DNA from: Eubacteriales bacterium
Lineage (GTDB): Bacteria > Bacillota_A > Clostridia > Christensenellales > Aristaeellaceae
Length of the DNA stretch: 21,025 nucleotides
NCBI GenBank assembly: GCA_029974035.1
Contig: JARKQG010000149.1
Span: 1 to 21,025, forward strand
Reading direction: 5' to 3'
Numbering within the stretch: the stretch's first letter is position 1; the number at the start of each line of letters is the position of its first letter. Both the position numbers and the translations under genes were made by a program. A model generated the notes under the pieces. It had not been told where the DNA came from. It was given only the letters and a program-made list of their open reading frames with translations, and did no database searches. Below, one piece after another: positions 6,809 through 13,750 of the stretch.

Positions 6809-6872
6809 TGATGCCCGCGAGGCCGGAATGACACCGATCCGCGACATCCATTCGTGATGCCGAAATGATGCC
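6809..6872 (+). repeat. Candidate integrase/excisionase binding repeats, right side
   Basis: TGATGCC occurs at 6809-6815, 6855-6861 and 6866-6872. The last two are 11 bp apart and extend to TGATGCCGAA. They resemble the TGCTGCC set at the left end in sequence, orientation and spacing. They sit just upstream of xis and about 130 bp from the right att core. Binding could both build the recombination complex and control xis-int transcription (inference). Confidence 0.55.
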
Positions 6873-6887
6873 GAACCTTGAAAACGC

Positions 6888-6914
6888 AAGAAAAAAGGAG
6901 CTATAAAAAGCTCC
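6888..6914 (-). terminator. Terminator upstream of xis on the minus strand
   Basis: GGAGC / GCTCC with an 8-nt loop, followed on the minus strand by six T's. It would block minus-strand transcription entering the element from the topB side, insulating xis-int. On the plus strand the hairpin is followed by AAAAATTT and is a poor terminator. Confidence 0.65.
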
Positions 6915-7004
6915 AAAAATTTATGAGAAGTGCAAATGAAACATCCTAATTCCACGGGCAAATTATACAAAATTCTGCGGCTTTACGAGAAGAAATTCCC
7001 TGTT

Positions 7005-7021
7005 CGCGCGACTGGAAATCG
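7005..7021 (+). repeat. att core, right copy (attR)
   Basis: Exact copy of the 17-base core CGCGCGACTGGAAATCG at 4815-4831. On its right the tRNA-Ser sequence continues uninterrupted to CCA. On its left (CCCTGTT) the sequence is element DNA and not tRNA. Confidence 0.85.
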
Positions 7022-7070
7022 CGTAGGCGTCAAAAGCGTCTCGAGGGTTCGAATCCCTCCTTCTCCGCCA
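7022..7070 (+). pseudogene. 3' half of the split tRNA-Ser(GGA) (right junction)
   Basis: These 49 bases, with the core before them, supply the 3' side of the anticodon stem, the variable arm, T arm, acceptor strand CTTCTCC, discriminator G and CCA. Joined to 4788-4831 they make a 93-nt tRNA with no mismatch in acceptor or anticodon stems. Paired instead with the intact tRNA's 5' half they would give two wobble pairs. No promoter faces this fragment. Confidence 0.88.
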
Positions 7071-7073
7071 AAA

Positions 7074-7111
7074 CCCCGGAAACCCAGCGTTTCCGGGGCT
7101 TTTCCTTTTTC
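7074..7111 (+). terminator. Original terminator of the host tRNA-Ser
   Basis: CCCCGGAAAC / GTTTCCGGGG with loop CCAGC and a T-rich run (CTTTTCCTTTTTC). It is the near-identical partner of the terminator at 4962. The bases from 7112 to 7176 contain no feature. Confidence 0.85.
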
Positions 7112-7176
7112 GGTGATCTCCGCCACCCTCCGGTTTGCCGCGGTGTTGACCTGCTTCCTTCAAGCTGATGAATCGA

Positions 7177-7202
7177 GGGGTGCCCGGTTTTCCGGGCGCC
7201 CC
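7177..7202 (-). terminator. Strong GC hairpin after topB (probable terminator)
   Basis: An 11-bp stem GGGGTGCCCGG / CCGGGCGCCCC with a 4-nt loop begins one base past the topB stop codon. The minus strand has no real T-run after it, so it may stabilise the mRNA end rather than terminate by itself. Confidence 0.5.
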
Positions 7203-7203
7203 T

Positions 7204-9321
7204 TCACTTTGTTTCTCCCCCCGGCGCGGGCCGCAACGCGCCCTTTACCAGCGCGTACTCGGTGCCCCCTGCCGTTATGCGGCCGCCCTCAAGGAGCGCG
7301 CGCATCGCCGCCGCGTCAATCCCGGCCAGCCCCGCCCCTTTCAGCGCGTCCTTCCACACGGTAAACCCGCATCCTTCCTTCCAGCGGGAGCAGCCGAAGG
7401 CGCGGCTGTTCTCCGTCACCTCGCCCTGCCCGCAGACGGGGCACTTCACACCCAGCTTCTGGGATTTGGGCTTTGACGCGCCCTTCGCGCCGCGCCGCCC
7501 CTTCGCCGGTTCGCGCTCAAAACGGGCCTCCGGCGCCCGCTGCGCCGCCTCCACCAGAAACGCGCCGTAGCGCCGGATGCCCTCCATGAACCGCGCGGCG
7601 AGCAGCGCATTCTTCTCGGCGTCCTGCTGCCCCGCGATGTCGTTGAGCGCCTTTTCCCAGCGCCCGGTGGTCTCCGGCGAGGCAATCTCCTCCGGCACCA
7701 CCCCGATCAGCCCCCGGCCCTTTTCGGTGGAAACAAGCGCCTTGCCCCGCCGCGACACGTACCCCACCTCGATCAGCCGCTCGATGACGGCGGCGCGGGT
7801 GGCGGGGGTGCCCAGACCCGAGGCCTTCATCCGCTCCCGCAGCGCCTCGTCCTCGATCAGCCTGCCCGCGTGCTCCATCATCGCCAGGAGCGACGCGTCC
7901 GTATGGGGCGCGGGCGGCCTGGTCTTCTGCGCCTTGACGGAGACGCCCTTCACCGGGCGCGTCTCGCCGGGGACGACCCCGGGCACCCGCGGAAGGGCCT
8001 TCTCCTCCGGCTGATCCCTGTACAGCGCGCGCCAGCCCTCGGCCCTGGGCGTGGCGCCGCTGGTCCTGAAGGCGTGCGGCCCCACGAGGGTGAGAATCTC
8101 CGCCGACTCGTACTCGTAATCCGGGCAATAGGCGGCGATCAGCCGCCGCGCGATCAGGTCGAACACCTTTTTTTCCGGCTCCGGCAGGCGGTCGGCGCCC
8201 GCCTTGGCGCCGGTGGGGATGATGGCGTGGTGGTCTGTGACCCGCGCGTCGTTAAACACCCGGCCGAAGGCGACGGGCTTCGGGAGCGCGCCCGCCACGA
8301 AGGGCTGGTAGGCCTCCGGCAGCGCGTCCATCGCCCGCCTCGCGCCGGAAATCATGTCCCTGGGAAGAAAGCGGCTGTCGGTGCGGGGATAGGTGATGAG
8401 CTTGTGGGTTTCGTACAGCGCCTGCGCGATCTTCAGCGTCTTCGCCGCGGACAGGCCGAAGAGGCGGTTGGCGTCCCGCTGCAGGCTGGTCAGATCGTAC
8501 AAAAGCGGCGGCGGCGTCTTTTTCAGCTCGCGCGACGCCTCCGCCACCACGCCGGTGCCACCCGCCGTCTCCGCCTTGATCTTCTTCGCGGCGGCCTCGT
8601 CGTAGGTGCGGGTCTCCTTCGTTTCCGGGTCCAGCCACAGCCCTTCGTAGTCGCCGAAATCCGCGCGAATCTCCCAGTAAGGCCTGGGCGCAAAGGCGGC
8701 GATCTCGGCGTCCCGCTGTACGATGAGCTTCAGCGTGGGCGTCTGCACGCGGCCCACCGAGAGCAGCGCGTCATAGCGCACCGTAAAGGCGCGGGAGGCG
8801 TTCATGCCCACCAGCCAGTCCGCCTCGGCGCGGCAGCGGGCGCTTCTGTACAGCGCGTCGTAGGCGGAGGCGGGCGCGAGGTTTTTCATCCCCTCCCGAA
8901 TCGCCTGGTCCGTCATCGAGGAGATCCACAGCCGCAGAACCGGCTTTTTGCAGCCCGCCTGGTCGTAGATCAGCCGGAAGATCAGCTCGCCCTCGCGGCC
9001 GCTGTCGGTGGCGCAGATGACACGGACGATGGCTTCGGCCTTCATCCATTTTTTGATGGCGGAAAACTGGGCGCGGGTCTTGGGCAGCACCTTGGCGGGG
9101 ATCTTTTCCGGCAGGATCGGCAGGTCCTCCCGCCGCCATTTTTTGTATCGGGGGTCAATCTCGTCCGGATCGCACAGCTTTACCAGGTGGCCCAGCGCCC
9201 ATGTGACCACGTAGCCGCCCCCGGTGAAGGCGCCCTCGGCCCGGGTTTTTGCGCCCACCACCCGCGCGATGTCCCGCGCCACGGAGGGCTTTTCGGCCAC
9301 GATTAGCGTATCGTCAGCCAT
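7204..9321 (-). CDS. topB: DNA topoisomerase III
   Basis: Type IA topoisomerase that cuts and rejoins one DNA strand, relaxing or decatenating DNA. The product is 705 residues. The TOPRIM domain starts with E10 in VAEKPSVA and has DSGREGE at 106-112. GRVQTPTL (190-197) is the TopB signature. The catalytic tyrosine is Y311 in TYPRTDSR. The C-terminus carries CPVC...CSRWKEGC, a four-cysteine zinc-ribbon-like motif, and a lysine/arginine-rich linker precedes it. The ATG at 9321 has GGAG nearby and overlaps the preceding minus-strand gene by eight bases, indicating translational coupling. The adjoining element ends more than 90 bases away, and topB composition matches the chromosome, so it is probably a host gene and not element cargo. 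Confidence 0.95.
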   Translation of the reverse strand: MADDTLIVAEKPSVARDIARVVGAKTRAEGAFTGGGYVVTWALGHLVKLCDPDEIDPRYKKWRREDLPILPEKIPAKVLPKTRAQFSAIKKWMKAEAIVRVICATDSGREGELIFRLIYDQAGCKKPVLRLWISSMTDQAIREGMKNLAPASAYDALYRSARCRAEADWLVGMNASRAFTVRYDALLSVGRVQTPTLKLIVQRDAEIAAFAPRPYWEIRADFGDYEGLWLDPETKETRTYDEAAAKKIKAETAGGTGVVAEASRELKKTPPPLLYDLTSLQRDANRLFGLSAAKTLKIAQALYETHKLITYPRTDSRFLPRDMISGARRAMDALPEAYQPFVAGALPKPVAFGRVFNDARVTDHHAIIPTGAKAGADRLPEPEKKVFDLIARRLIAAYCPDYEYESAEILTLVGPHAFRTSGATPRAEGWRALYRDQPEEKALPRVPGVVPGETRPVKGVSVKAQKTRPPAPHTDASLLAMMEHAGRLIEDEALRERMKASGLGTPATRAAVIERLIEVGYVSRRGKALVSTEKGRGLIGVVPEEIASPETTGRWEKALNDIAGQQDAEKNALLAARFMEGIRRYGAFLVEAAQRAPEARFEREPAKGRRGAKGASKPKSQKLGVKCPVCGQGEVTENSRAFGCSRWKEGCGFTVWKDALKGAGLAGIDAAAMRALLEGGRITAGGTEYALVKGALRPAPGGETK

Positions 9322-9796
9322 TCTCGCTCCAGGGGGCGGCCTGGCTCATCCGGCTGCCCAATACGTAATATTCGATCCACACATCCCGCTTCGCGTCGCT
9401 GCCGGCGGCGGTCAGGAGCACCGCCGTCACCTCCGCCGCACCAAAGGGGCCCACGTCCGTGGGCGTGGCCAGAAGGGCCACGTCGTCCTCCGTAGGCGCC
9501 AGCCGGATGCGCACCCAGTCCGCCTTGAGAATGCCCGGGTTTTTGATCCGGGCGCGGTAGGTGACCAGCTCATACCTGGCCGGGTCCGGCTCGGACACCT
9601 TTTTGAACTGGTCGGAACCCATGTCGCCGGAGAGGATCGCGCCGGCGATGGTGTTGAAGGCGGCCGGCTCTTCCGTCGCCGCCTGAACGAGTACGCCGGC
9701 CACCGACGCCCGGAGGTTCGTCCCCGCCAGCAAAAGGATGATGACCGCCAGCGCCGCCATCGTCACAATGGTCAGCACTCTTGCCAGTCTGCGCAT
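9314..9796 (-). CDS. Small membrane-anchored protein of unknown function
   Basis: Not recognised. The product is 160 residues. It starts MRRLAR, with one hydrophobic segment at about residues 7-25 that could be an uncleaved anchor or signal peptide. The remaining ~130 residues look like a soluble, beta-rich extracytoplasmic domain (alternating segments such as YELVTYRARIKN and DVWIEYYVLGS). There is no lipobox cysteine. The ATG at 9796 is chosen because the hydrophobic segment follows directly; the ribosome site is weak (GGGGG). A promoter lies 35 bases upstream. It overlaps topB by eight bases, so the pair form one unit. Confidence 0.7.
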   Translation of the reverse strand: MRRLARVLTIVTMAALAVIILLLAGTNLRASVAGVLVQAATEEPAAFNTIAGAILSGDMGSDQFKKVSEPDPARYELVTYRARIKNPGILKADWVRIRLAPTEDDVALLATPTDVGPFGAAEVTAVLLTAAGSDAKRDVWIEYYVLGSRMSQAAPWSENG

Positions 9797-9830
9797 CAAA
9801 ACCGCACCCCCGTGGAAGCATTTTCTATAC

Positions 9831-9859
9831 ATTCTACCATGCGCCGGCGCGCCTGTCCA
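9831..9859 (-). promoter_or_regulatory. Sigma-A promoter of the topB unit
   Basis: On the minus strand TGGACA (9859-9854) and TAGAAT (9836-9831) are separated by 17 bases, with an extended -10 TG just before the hexamer. Transcription would start close to 9825, giving a short leader to the gene starting at 9796. Confidence 0.7.
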
Positions 9860-9884
9860 TATGCGGAGCGCCGCGGACGGGAGG

Positions 9885-9913
9885 TTGTAATCGCCGCGGT
9901 TTTCGTTTATAAT
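9885..9913 (+). promoter_or_regulatory. Sigma-A promoter of the polA operon
   Basis: TTGTAA (9885-9890) and TATAAT (9908-9913) are 17 bases apart. The start would be near 9920, about 27 bases before the polA ATG. It is back to back with the minus-strand promoter at 9831-9859. Confidence 0.8.
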
Positions 9914-9946
9914 AAGGTATTGTATCATAGGGAGGGAGGCGGCCCC

Positions 9947-12520
9947 ATGCCCGAAAAGCTGGTTCTCGTGGACGGCAACAGCCTGATGTACCGCGCCTAC
10001 CACGCGCTGCCGCCGCTGGACAACGGCGAAGGCGTGCCCACCAACGCGGTGTACGGCTTTTTGTCGATGCTTTTGAGGGCGCTTGCGGACGAGAAGCCCG
10101 CCTACTGCGCCGTGGCCTTCGACCCCCACGGGCCGACTTTCCGGCACGCGGACTACGCCGACTACAAGGGCCACCGGCCGCCCACGCCGGACGACCTGCG
10201 CCCCCAGTTTCCCGTGGCGCGGGCGCTGCTCACCGCCATGGGCATCAAAATTCTGACGGTGGACACCTTCGAAGCCGACGACCTCCTGGGCACGCTGTCC
10301 AAAAAGGCCGAGGCGGCCGGGATCGACTCGGTGCTCATCACCGGCGACCGGGACGCCTTTCAGCTTTCGGGGCCCCACACCGCCATCCTGTACACCAAGC
10401 GGGGCATCACCGACACCGTGCGGGTGACCCCGGAATACATCCGCGAGACCTACGGCGTCGCGCCCGTTCAGCTGATCGACATGAAGGGGCTGATGGGCGA
10501 CGCCTCCGACAACATTCCGGGGGTGCCCGGCGTGGGCGAGAAGACCGCCTCAAGGCTCATTGCCCAGTACGGGTCGCTGGAGAAGGTGCTGGAGGCCGCG
10601 CCCACGGAACAAAAGGGCAAGCTGCGCGAGCGGCTGACCGAGTTTGCCGATCAGGCGCGCCTTTCCAAGAAACTGGCGGCCATTGAGCGCGACGTGCCGG
10701 TGAACGTGGATTTTGCGGATCTGAAGCTGGGCTCCTTTGAGGGCGCGGTGCCGGAGCTGGAAGCGTACAAGCTCAAGAGCCTGATCCCGCGCCTTGCGCA
10801 GCTCTCCGCGCCGAGGGCGGAAAAGGCCGCGCCGGAAGCCGAAGCCCGCGCCGCGTGGCGCGACGTCGAACGGGCGGACAGCGCCCGGGCCCTCGCCGCG
10901 TGGGCGGCAAAAAACGCCGCGGCGGCGACCGCGATCACCTTTGACGGCGCGCTGACCGCCGCCTCCGCCAGCGGCGCGCGCATCAGCGCGCCCACCGGGG
11001 GCGATCTGATCAGCGCCGGCCTTGACACGGGCGAAGCGCTTTCGGCGCTCTCCCCCATCCTGGAATCGCCGGAGGAAAAGATTCTGCCCGACGTAAAGGC
11101 GCTGATCCACCTGCTGGAGCCGCTGAAGGTGGGGCTGAACGGCCCGGCCTTTGACGCGCGCCTGGCCGGGTACGTGCTGGATTCCTCCCGCAAAAAATAC
11201 GCGCTGGAGGCGCTCATTGCGGACGGCGGATACGACGCCCACCCCGCCTCGGCGCTCTTTGAGCTCTCCCGCGACCAAAAGGCGCGGCTGGAGGAGACCG
11301 GCATGGCCGGGCTCTACCGCGACATCGAGCTGCCCCTGTCCCGCACCCTCTACGCCATGGAGCGCGAGGGCTTTCTCGTAGACCGGGAGGAACTGATGCG
11401 CCTGGGCGCCATCTATTCCGCGCGCATCGCGGAGCTGACGGCGCAGATCCACGCCTACGCGGGGTATCCGGTCAACATCAACTCTCCCAAGCAGCTGGGC
11501 GAGCTGCTCTTCGAAAAGCTGGGGCTTGCCGCCGGGCGCAAGACGTCCCGCGGGTACTCCACCGACGCGGAGACGCTGGAAAACCTCTACGACGCCCACC
11601 CGGTGGTGCCGCTGATTCTCGAACACCGCAAGTACCAGAAGCTCAGCGGTACCTACATCGATGCGCTGATGCGCCAGCAGGGGCCCGACGGGCGCATCCA
11701 CACCCGCTTTGACCAGACCGCCGCCGCCACCGGGCGCATTTCGTCGGTGGACCCCAACCTGCAAAACATCCCCGTGCGCAGCGACCTGGGCCGCGAGATC
11801 CGCAAGGCCTTCATCGCCCGGCCCGGCTGGATGCTGGTGGACGCCGACTATTCCCAGATCGAGCTGCGGGTGCTGGCCCACATGTCCGGCGACCCGGTGA
11901 TGATCGACGCCTTTGAAAAGGGGCAGGACATCCACCGCCGCACCGCCGCCGAGGTCTACGGCGTTTCGCTGGATGCGGTCACCCCCGCGATGCGCTCCGC
12001 GGCCAAGGCGGTCAACTTCGGCATCGTCTACGGCATATCCGACTTCGGCCTGGCGCGCAACATCGGCGTCAGCCGCAGGCAGGCGGCGGAATTTATCGAC
12101 CGCTACCTCACCCGCTACGCGGGCATCAAGCGCTTTATGGACGAGTCGGTGGCCCAGGGCAAGCTCCAGGGCTACGTGTCCACCATGTTCGGCCGCAGGC
12201 GGTATCTGCCAGAGCTGTCCAGCGCCAACTACAACACCCGCTCCTTTGGCGAACGCGCCGCGATGAACAGCCCCATCCAGGGCACCGCGGCGGACATCAT
12301 CAAGCTGGCCATGGTCGAAGCCCACCGCTCCCTCGAGCGGGAGGGCCTTGCGGCGAAGCTGATTCTGCAGGTCCACGATGAGCTGATCGTCGAAAGCCCG
12401 CCGGAGGAGATTGAGCGCGTCAGCGCGCTGGTCCGCGCGGCGATGGAGGGCGTGGCGCGCCTTAACGTGCCGCTCAAGGTGGATCTATGCGTTGGGAGGG
12501 ACTGGAATGCGTGCAAGTAA
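9947..12520 (+). CDS. polA: DNA polymerase I
   Basis: Repair and Okazaki-fragment-processing polymerase, 857 residues. The N-terminal 5'-3' exonuclease domain is intact (DGNSLMYRAYHALPP, TFEADDLLGTL, ITGDRDAFQL, MGDASDNIPGVPGVGEKTA). The middle domain lacks the DxE proofreading motif (only ITFDGALTA at the expected place), so the 3'-5' exonuclease is probably inactive, as in many Firmicutes. Polymerase motif A is DYSQIELR (D634), motif B is RSAAKAVNFGIVYG, and motif C is HDE at 810-812. The ATG at 9947 follows GGGAGGGAGG by seven bases. The frame runs further upstream but into the promoter. The 3' end overlaps coaE by 14 bases. Confidence 0.97.
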   Translation: MPEKLVLVDGNSLMYRAYHALPPLDNGEGVPTNAVYGFLSMLLRALADEKPAYCAVAFDPHGPTFRHADYADYKGHRPPTPDDLRPQFPVARALLTAMGIKILTVDTFEADDLLGTLSKKAEAAGIDSVLITGDRDAFQLSGPHTAILYTKRGITDTVRVTPEYIRETYGVAPVQLIDMKGLMGDASDNIPGVPGVGEKTASRLIAQYGSLEKVLEAAPTEQKGKLRERLTEFADQARLSKKLAAIERDVPVNVDFADLKLGSFEGAVPELEAYKLKSLIPRLAQLSAPRAEKAAPEAEARAAWRDVERADSARALAAWAAKNAAAATAITFDGALTAASASGARISAPTGGDLISAGLDTGEALSALSPILESPEEKILPDVKALIHLLEPLKVGLNGPAFDARLAGYVLDSSRKKYALEALIADGGYDAHPASALFELSRDQKARLEETGMAGLYRDIELPLSRTLYAMEREGFLVDREELMRLGAIYSARIAELTAQIHAYAGYPVNINSPKQLGELLFEKLGLAAGRKTSRGYSTDAETLENLYDAHPVVPLILEHRKYQKLSGTYIDALMRQQGPDGRIHTRFDQTAAATGRISSVDPNLQNIPVRSDLGREIRKAFIARPGWMLVDADYSQIELRVLAHMSGDPVMIDAFEKGQDIHRRTAAEVYGVSLDAVTPAMRSAAKAVNFGIVYGISDFGLARNIGVSRRQAAEFIDRYLTRYAGIKRFMDESVAQGKLQGYVSTMFGRRRYLPELSSANYNTRSFGERAAMNSPIQGTAADIIKLAMVEAHRSLEREGLAAKLILQVHDELIVESPPEEIERVSALVRAAMEGVARLNVPLKVDLCVGRDWNACK

Positions 12521-13127
12521 TCCTTACGTGGTCGGCCTGACCGGCGGGGTTTCCACCGGCAAGAGCACCATTCTGGCCGCGCTGAAGGAGCTGGGCGCGT
12601 TTGTCCTGAGCGCCGACGACGCCTCCCACCGGCTGACCGCGCCGGACGGCGAGGCGCTCCCGGCCATCCGCGCGACCTTTGGCGACGGCGTGTTTTCGCC
12701 CGATGGCGCGCTTGACCGGCGGGCGCTGGGCGAAATCGTATTCCACGACGCCGGGAGCCGCCGCGCGCTGGAAGCCATCCTTCACCCCGCGGTGCAGCGC
12801 GAAATGCTGCGGGAAATTGCCGGGGCAGCCGAGGCGGGCACGCCCGCGGTGATCATGGAGGTGCCGCTTTTGTACGAAACGGGCATGGACGCGCTGTGCG
12901 ACGAGGTGTGGGTGGCGCTTTTGGATGACGAAAGCCAGATTCTGCGGCTGATGAACCGCGACCGGCTCACCCGAGACCAGGCGCTGGCCCGCATCCGCAG
13001 CCAGATGCCGTTGGAGGAAAAGGCCCGGCGCGCCGACGTGGTGATCCGCACCGATAAGAGCGCCTCCGACGTGCAAAAGGAAGTGGCGCACCTGTACCGG
13101 GATCTTCAAAAGAGGGCTGCCCGATGA
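12507..13127 (+). CDS. coaE: Dephospho-CoA kinase
   Basis: Last step of coenzyme A synthesis: phosphorylates the 3' hydroxyl of dephospho-CoA with ATP. The product is 206 residues. A P-loop lies in GLTGGVSTGKS (10-20). The CoA-site region follows (LSADDASHRL, and LHPAVQREM with the conserved HP). EVPLLYETGMD and a lid helix (MNRDRLTRDQALARIRSQM) match the family. The start codon lies inside the polA 3' end with GGGAGGG at 12494-12500. It overlaps the next gene by four bases (ATGA). The polA-coaE neighbour pair is common in bacteria. Confidence 0.95.
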   Translation: MRASNPYVVGLTGGVSTGKSTILAALKELGAFVLSADDASHRLTAPDGEALPAIRATFGDGVFSPDGALDRRALGEIVFHDAGSRRALEAILHPAVQREMLREIAGAAEAGTPAVIMEVPLLYETGMDALCDEVWVALLDDESQILRLMNRDRLTRDQALARIRSQMPLEEKARRADVVIRTDKSASDVQKEVAHLYRDLQKRAAR

Positions 13128-13750
13128 GATCGACGCTGGGATACGCGCCCAGGCGATCGAGGCGCAGGCGGTTAAGGCGCAGGCGCGGCATCCGCCTCAT
13201 CCTGCCGCTGATCGCGGTGCTCCTGGTGATCTCCGTCGCCTACTACGTGTTCTTCTTTCCGAAGGACGTCAAGAAGGTTTCCTACCCCCTGGACTACCGG
13301 GACAAGATCGAAGCCTACGCCGCCGAGTACCAGCTGGACCCCGCGCGGGTGGCGTCGGTGATCTACTGCGAGTCCTCCTTCCAGCCCGAGGCGGTCAGTT
13401 CCGCCGGCGCCCGGGGGCTGATGCAGATCATGCCTGAAACCGGCGAATGGATCGCGCTGAAGCTGGACGAGGCCGACGCCTACGCCGACGACGACCTCTT
13501 TGATCCGGACACCAACATCCGCTACGGCTGCTGGTATTTGCAGTACCTGGACGAGCGCTACGACGGCGACCTGACCAAGGCCACCGCCGCCTACCACGCG
13601 GGCGGCACCCGCGTGGACGAATGGCTGACCGACAAAACCTATTCCTCCGACGGCGTGTCGCTGGCCTACATCCCCTACGATTCCACGCGGGAATACGTGG
13701 CCCGGGTCAAGAGCGCCTACGAGCACTACAAGGAGATCTTTAGCGCATGA
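13124..13750 (+). CDS. Membrane-anchored lytic transglycosylase (SLT family)
   Basis: Cleaves the glycan strands of peptidoglycan outside the membrane. The product is 208 residues. An arginine-rich cytoplasmic tail (residues 10-24) is followed by one membrane segment (about 24-46) and an SLT lysozyme-like domain. The catalytic glutamate is E83 in YCESSFQP. ARGLMQIMPETG, NIRYGCWYLQYL and ATAAYHAGGTRV are the family signatures, the last being a variant of the usual AAYNAG. The ATG overlaps the coaE stop (ATGA), and the 3' end overlaps the next gene in the same way, so translation is coupled. Confidence 0.93.
   Translation: MRSTLGYAPRRSRRRRLRRRRGIRLILPLIAVLLVISVAYYVFFFPKDVKKVSYPLDYRDKIEAYAAEYQLDPARVASVIYCESSFQPEAVSSAGARGLMQIMPETGEWIALKLDEADAYADDDLFDPDTNIRYGCWYLQYLDERYDGDLTKATAAYHAGGTRVDEWLTDKTYSSDGVSLAYIPYDSTREYVARVKSAYEHYKEIFSA

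Larger units (their letters stand above)
4815..7021. mobile_element. Small integrative element inserted in a tRNA-Ser(GGA) gene, carrying a replacement tRNA
   Basis: The unit is bounded by exact 17-bp att cores. It contains, from the left, a complete tRNA-Ser(GGA) with terminator, three 11-bp-spaced candidate arm repeats, an integrase and an excisionase-like gene on the minus strand, more TGATGCC repeats, and a terminator. Base composition is visibly less GC-rich in int and xis than in the flanking genes, which suggests transfer. There are no replication, conjugation, structural or defence genes. It is either a minimal integrative element or the remnant of a larger one. Excision at the cores would remove about 2.19 kb and restore the host tRNA exactly. 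Confidence 0.85.

Noticed and set aside
4866..7070. Ordinary integration in which the intact tRNA is attL and 7005-7070 is the displaced 3' end
   Set aside because: It leaves the 5' half at 4788 unexplained and requires the original tRNA to have had two wobble pairs, while the 4788 half pairs perfectly with the right-hand half at both covarying positions. Kept as the main alternative to test.
7204..9321. topB as cargo of the integrated element
   Set aside because: It lies outside the right att core and the host tRNA terminator, has chromosomal base composition, and is coupled to another host-like gene.
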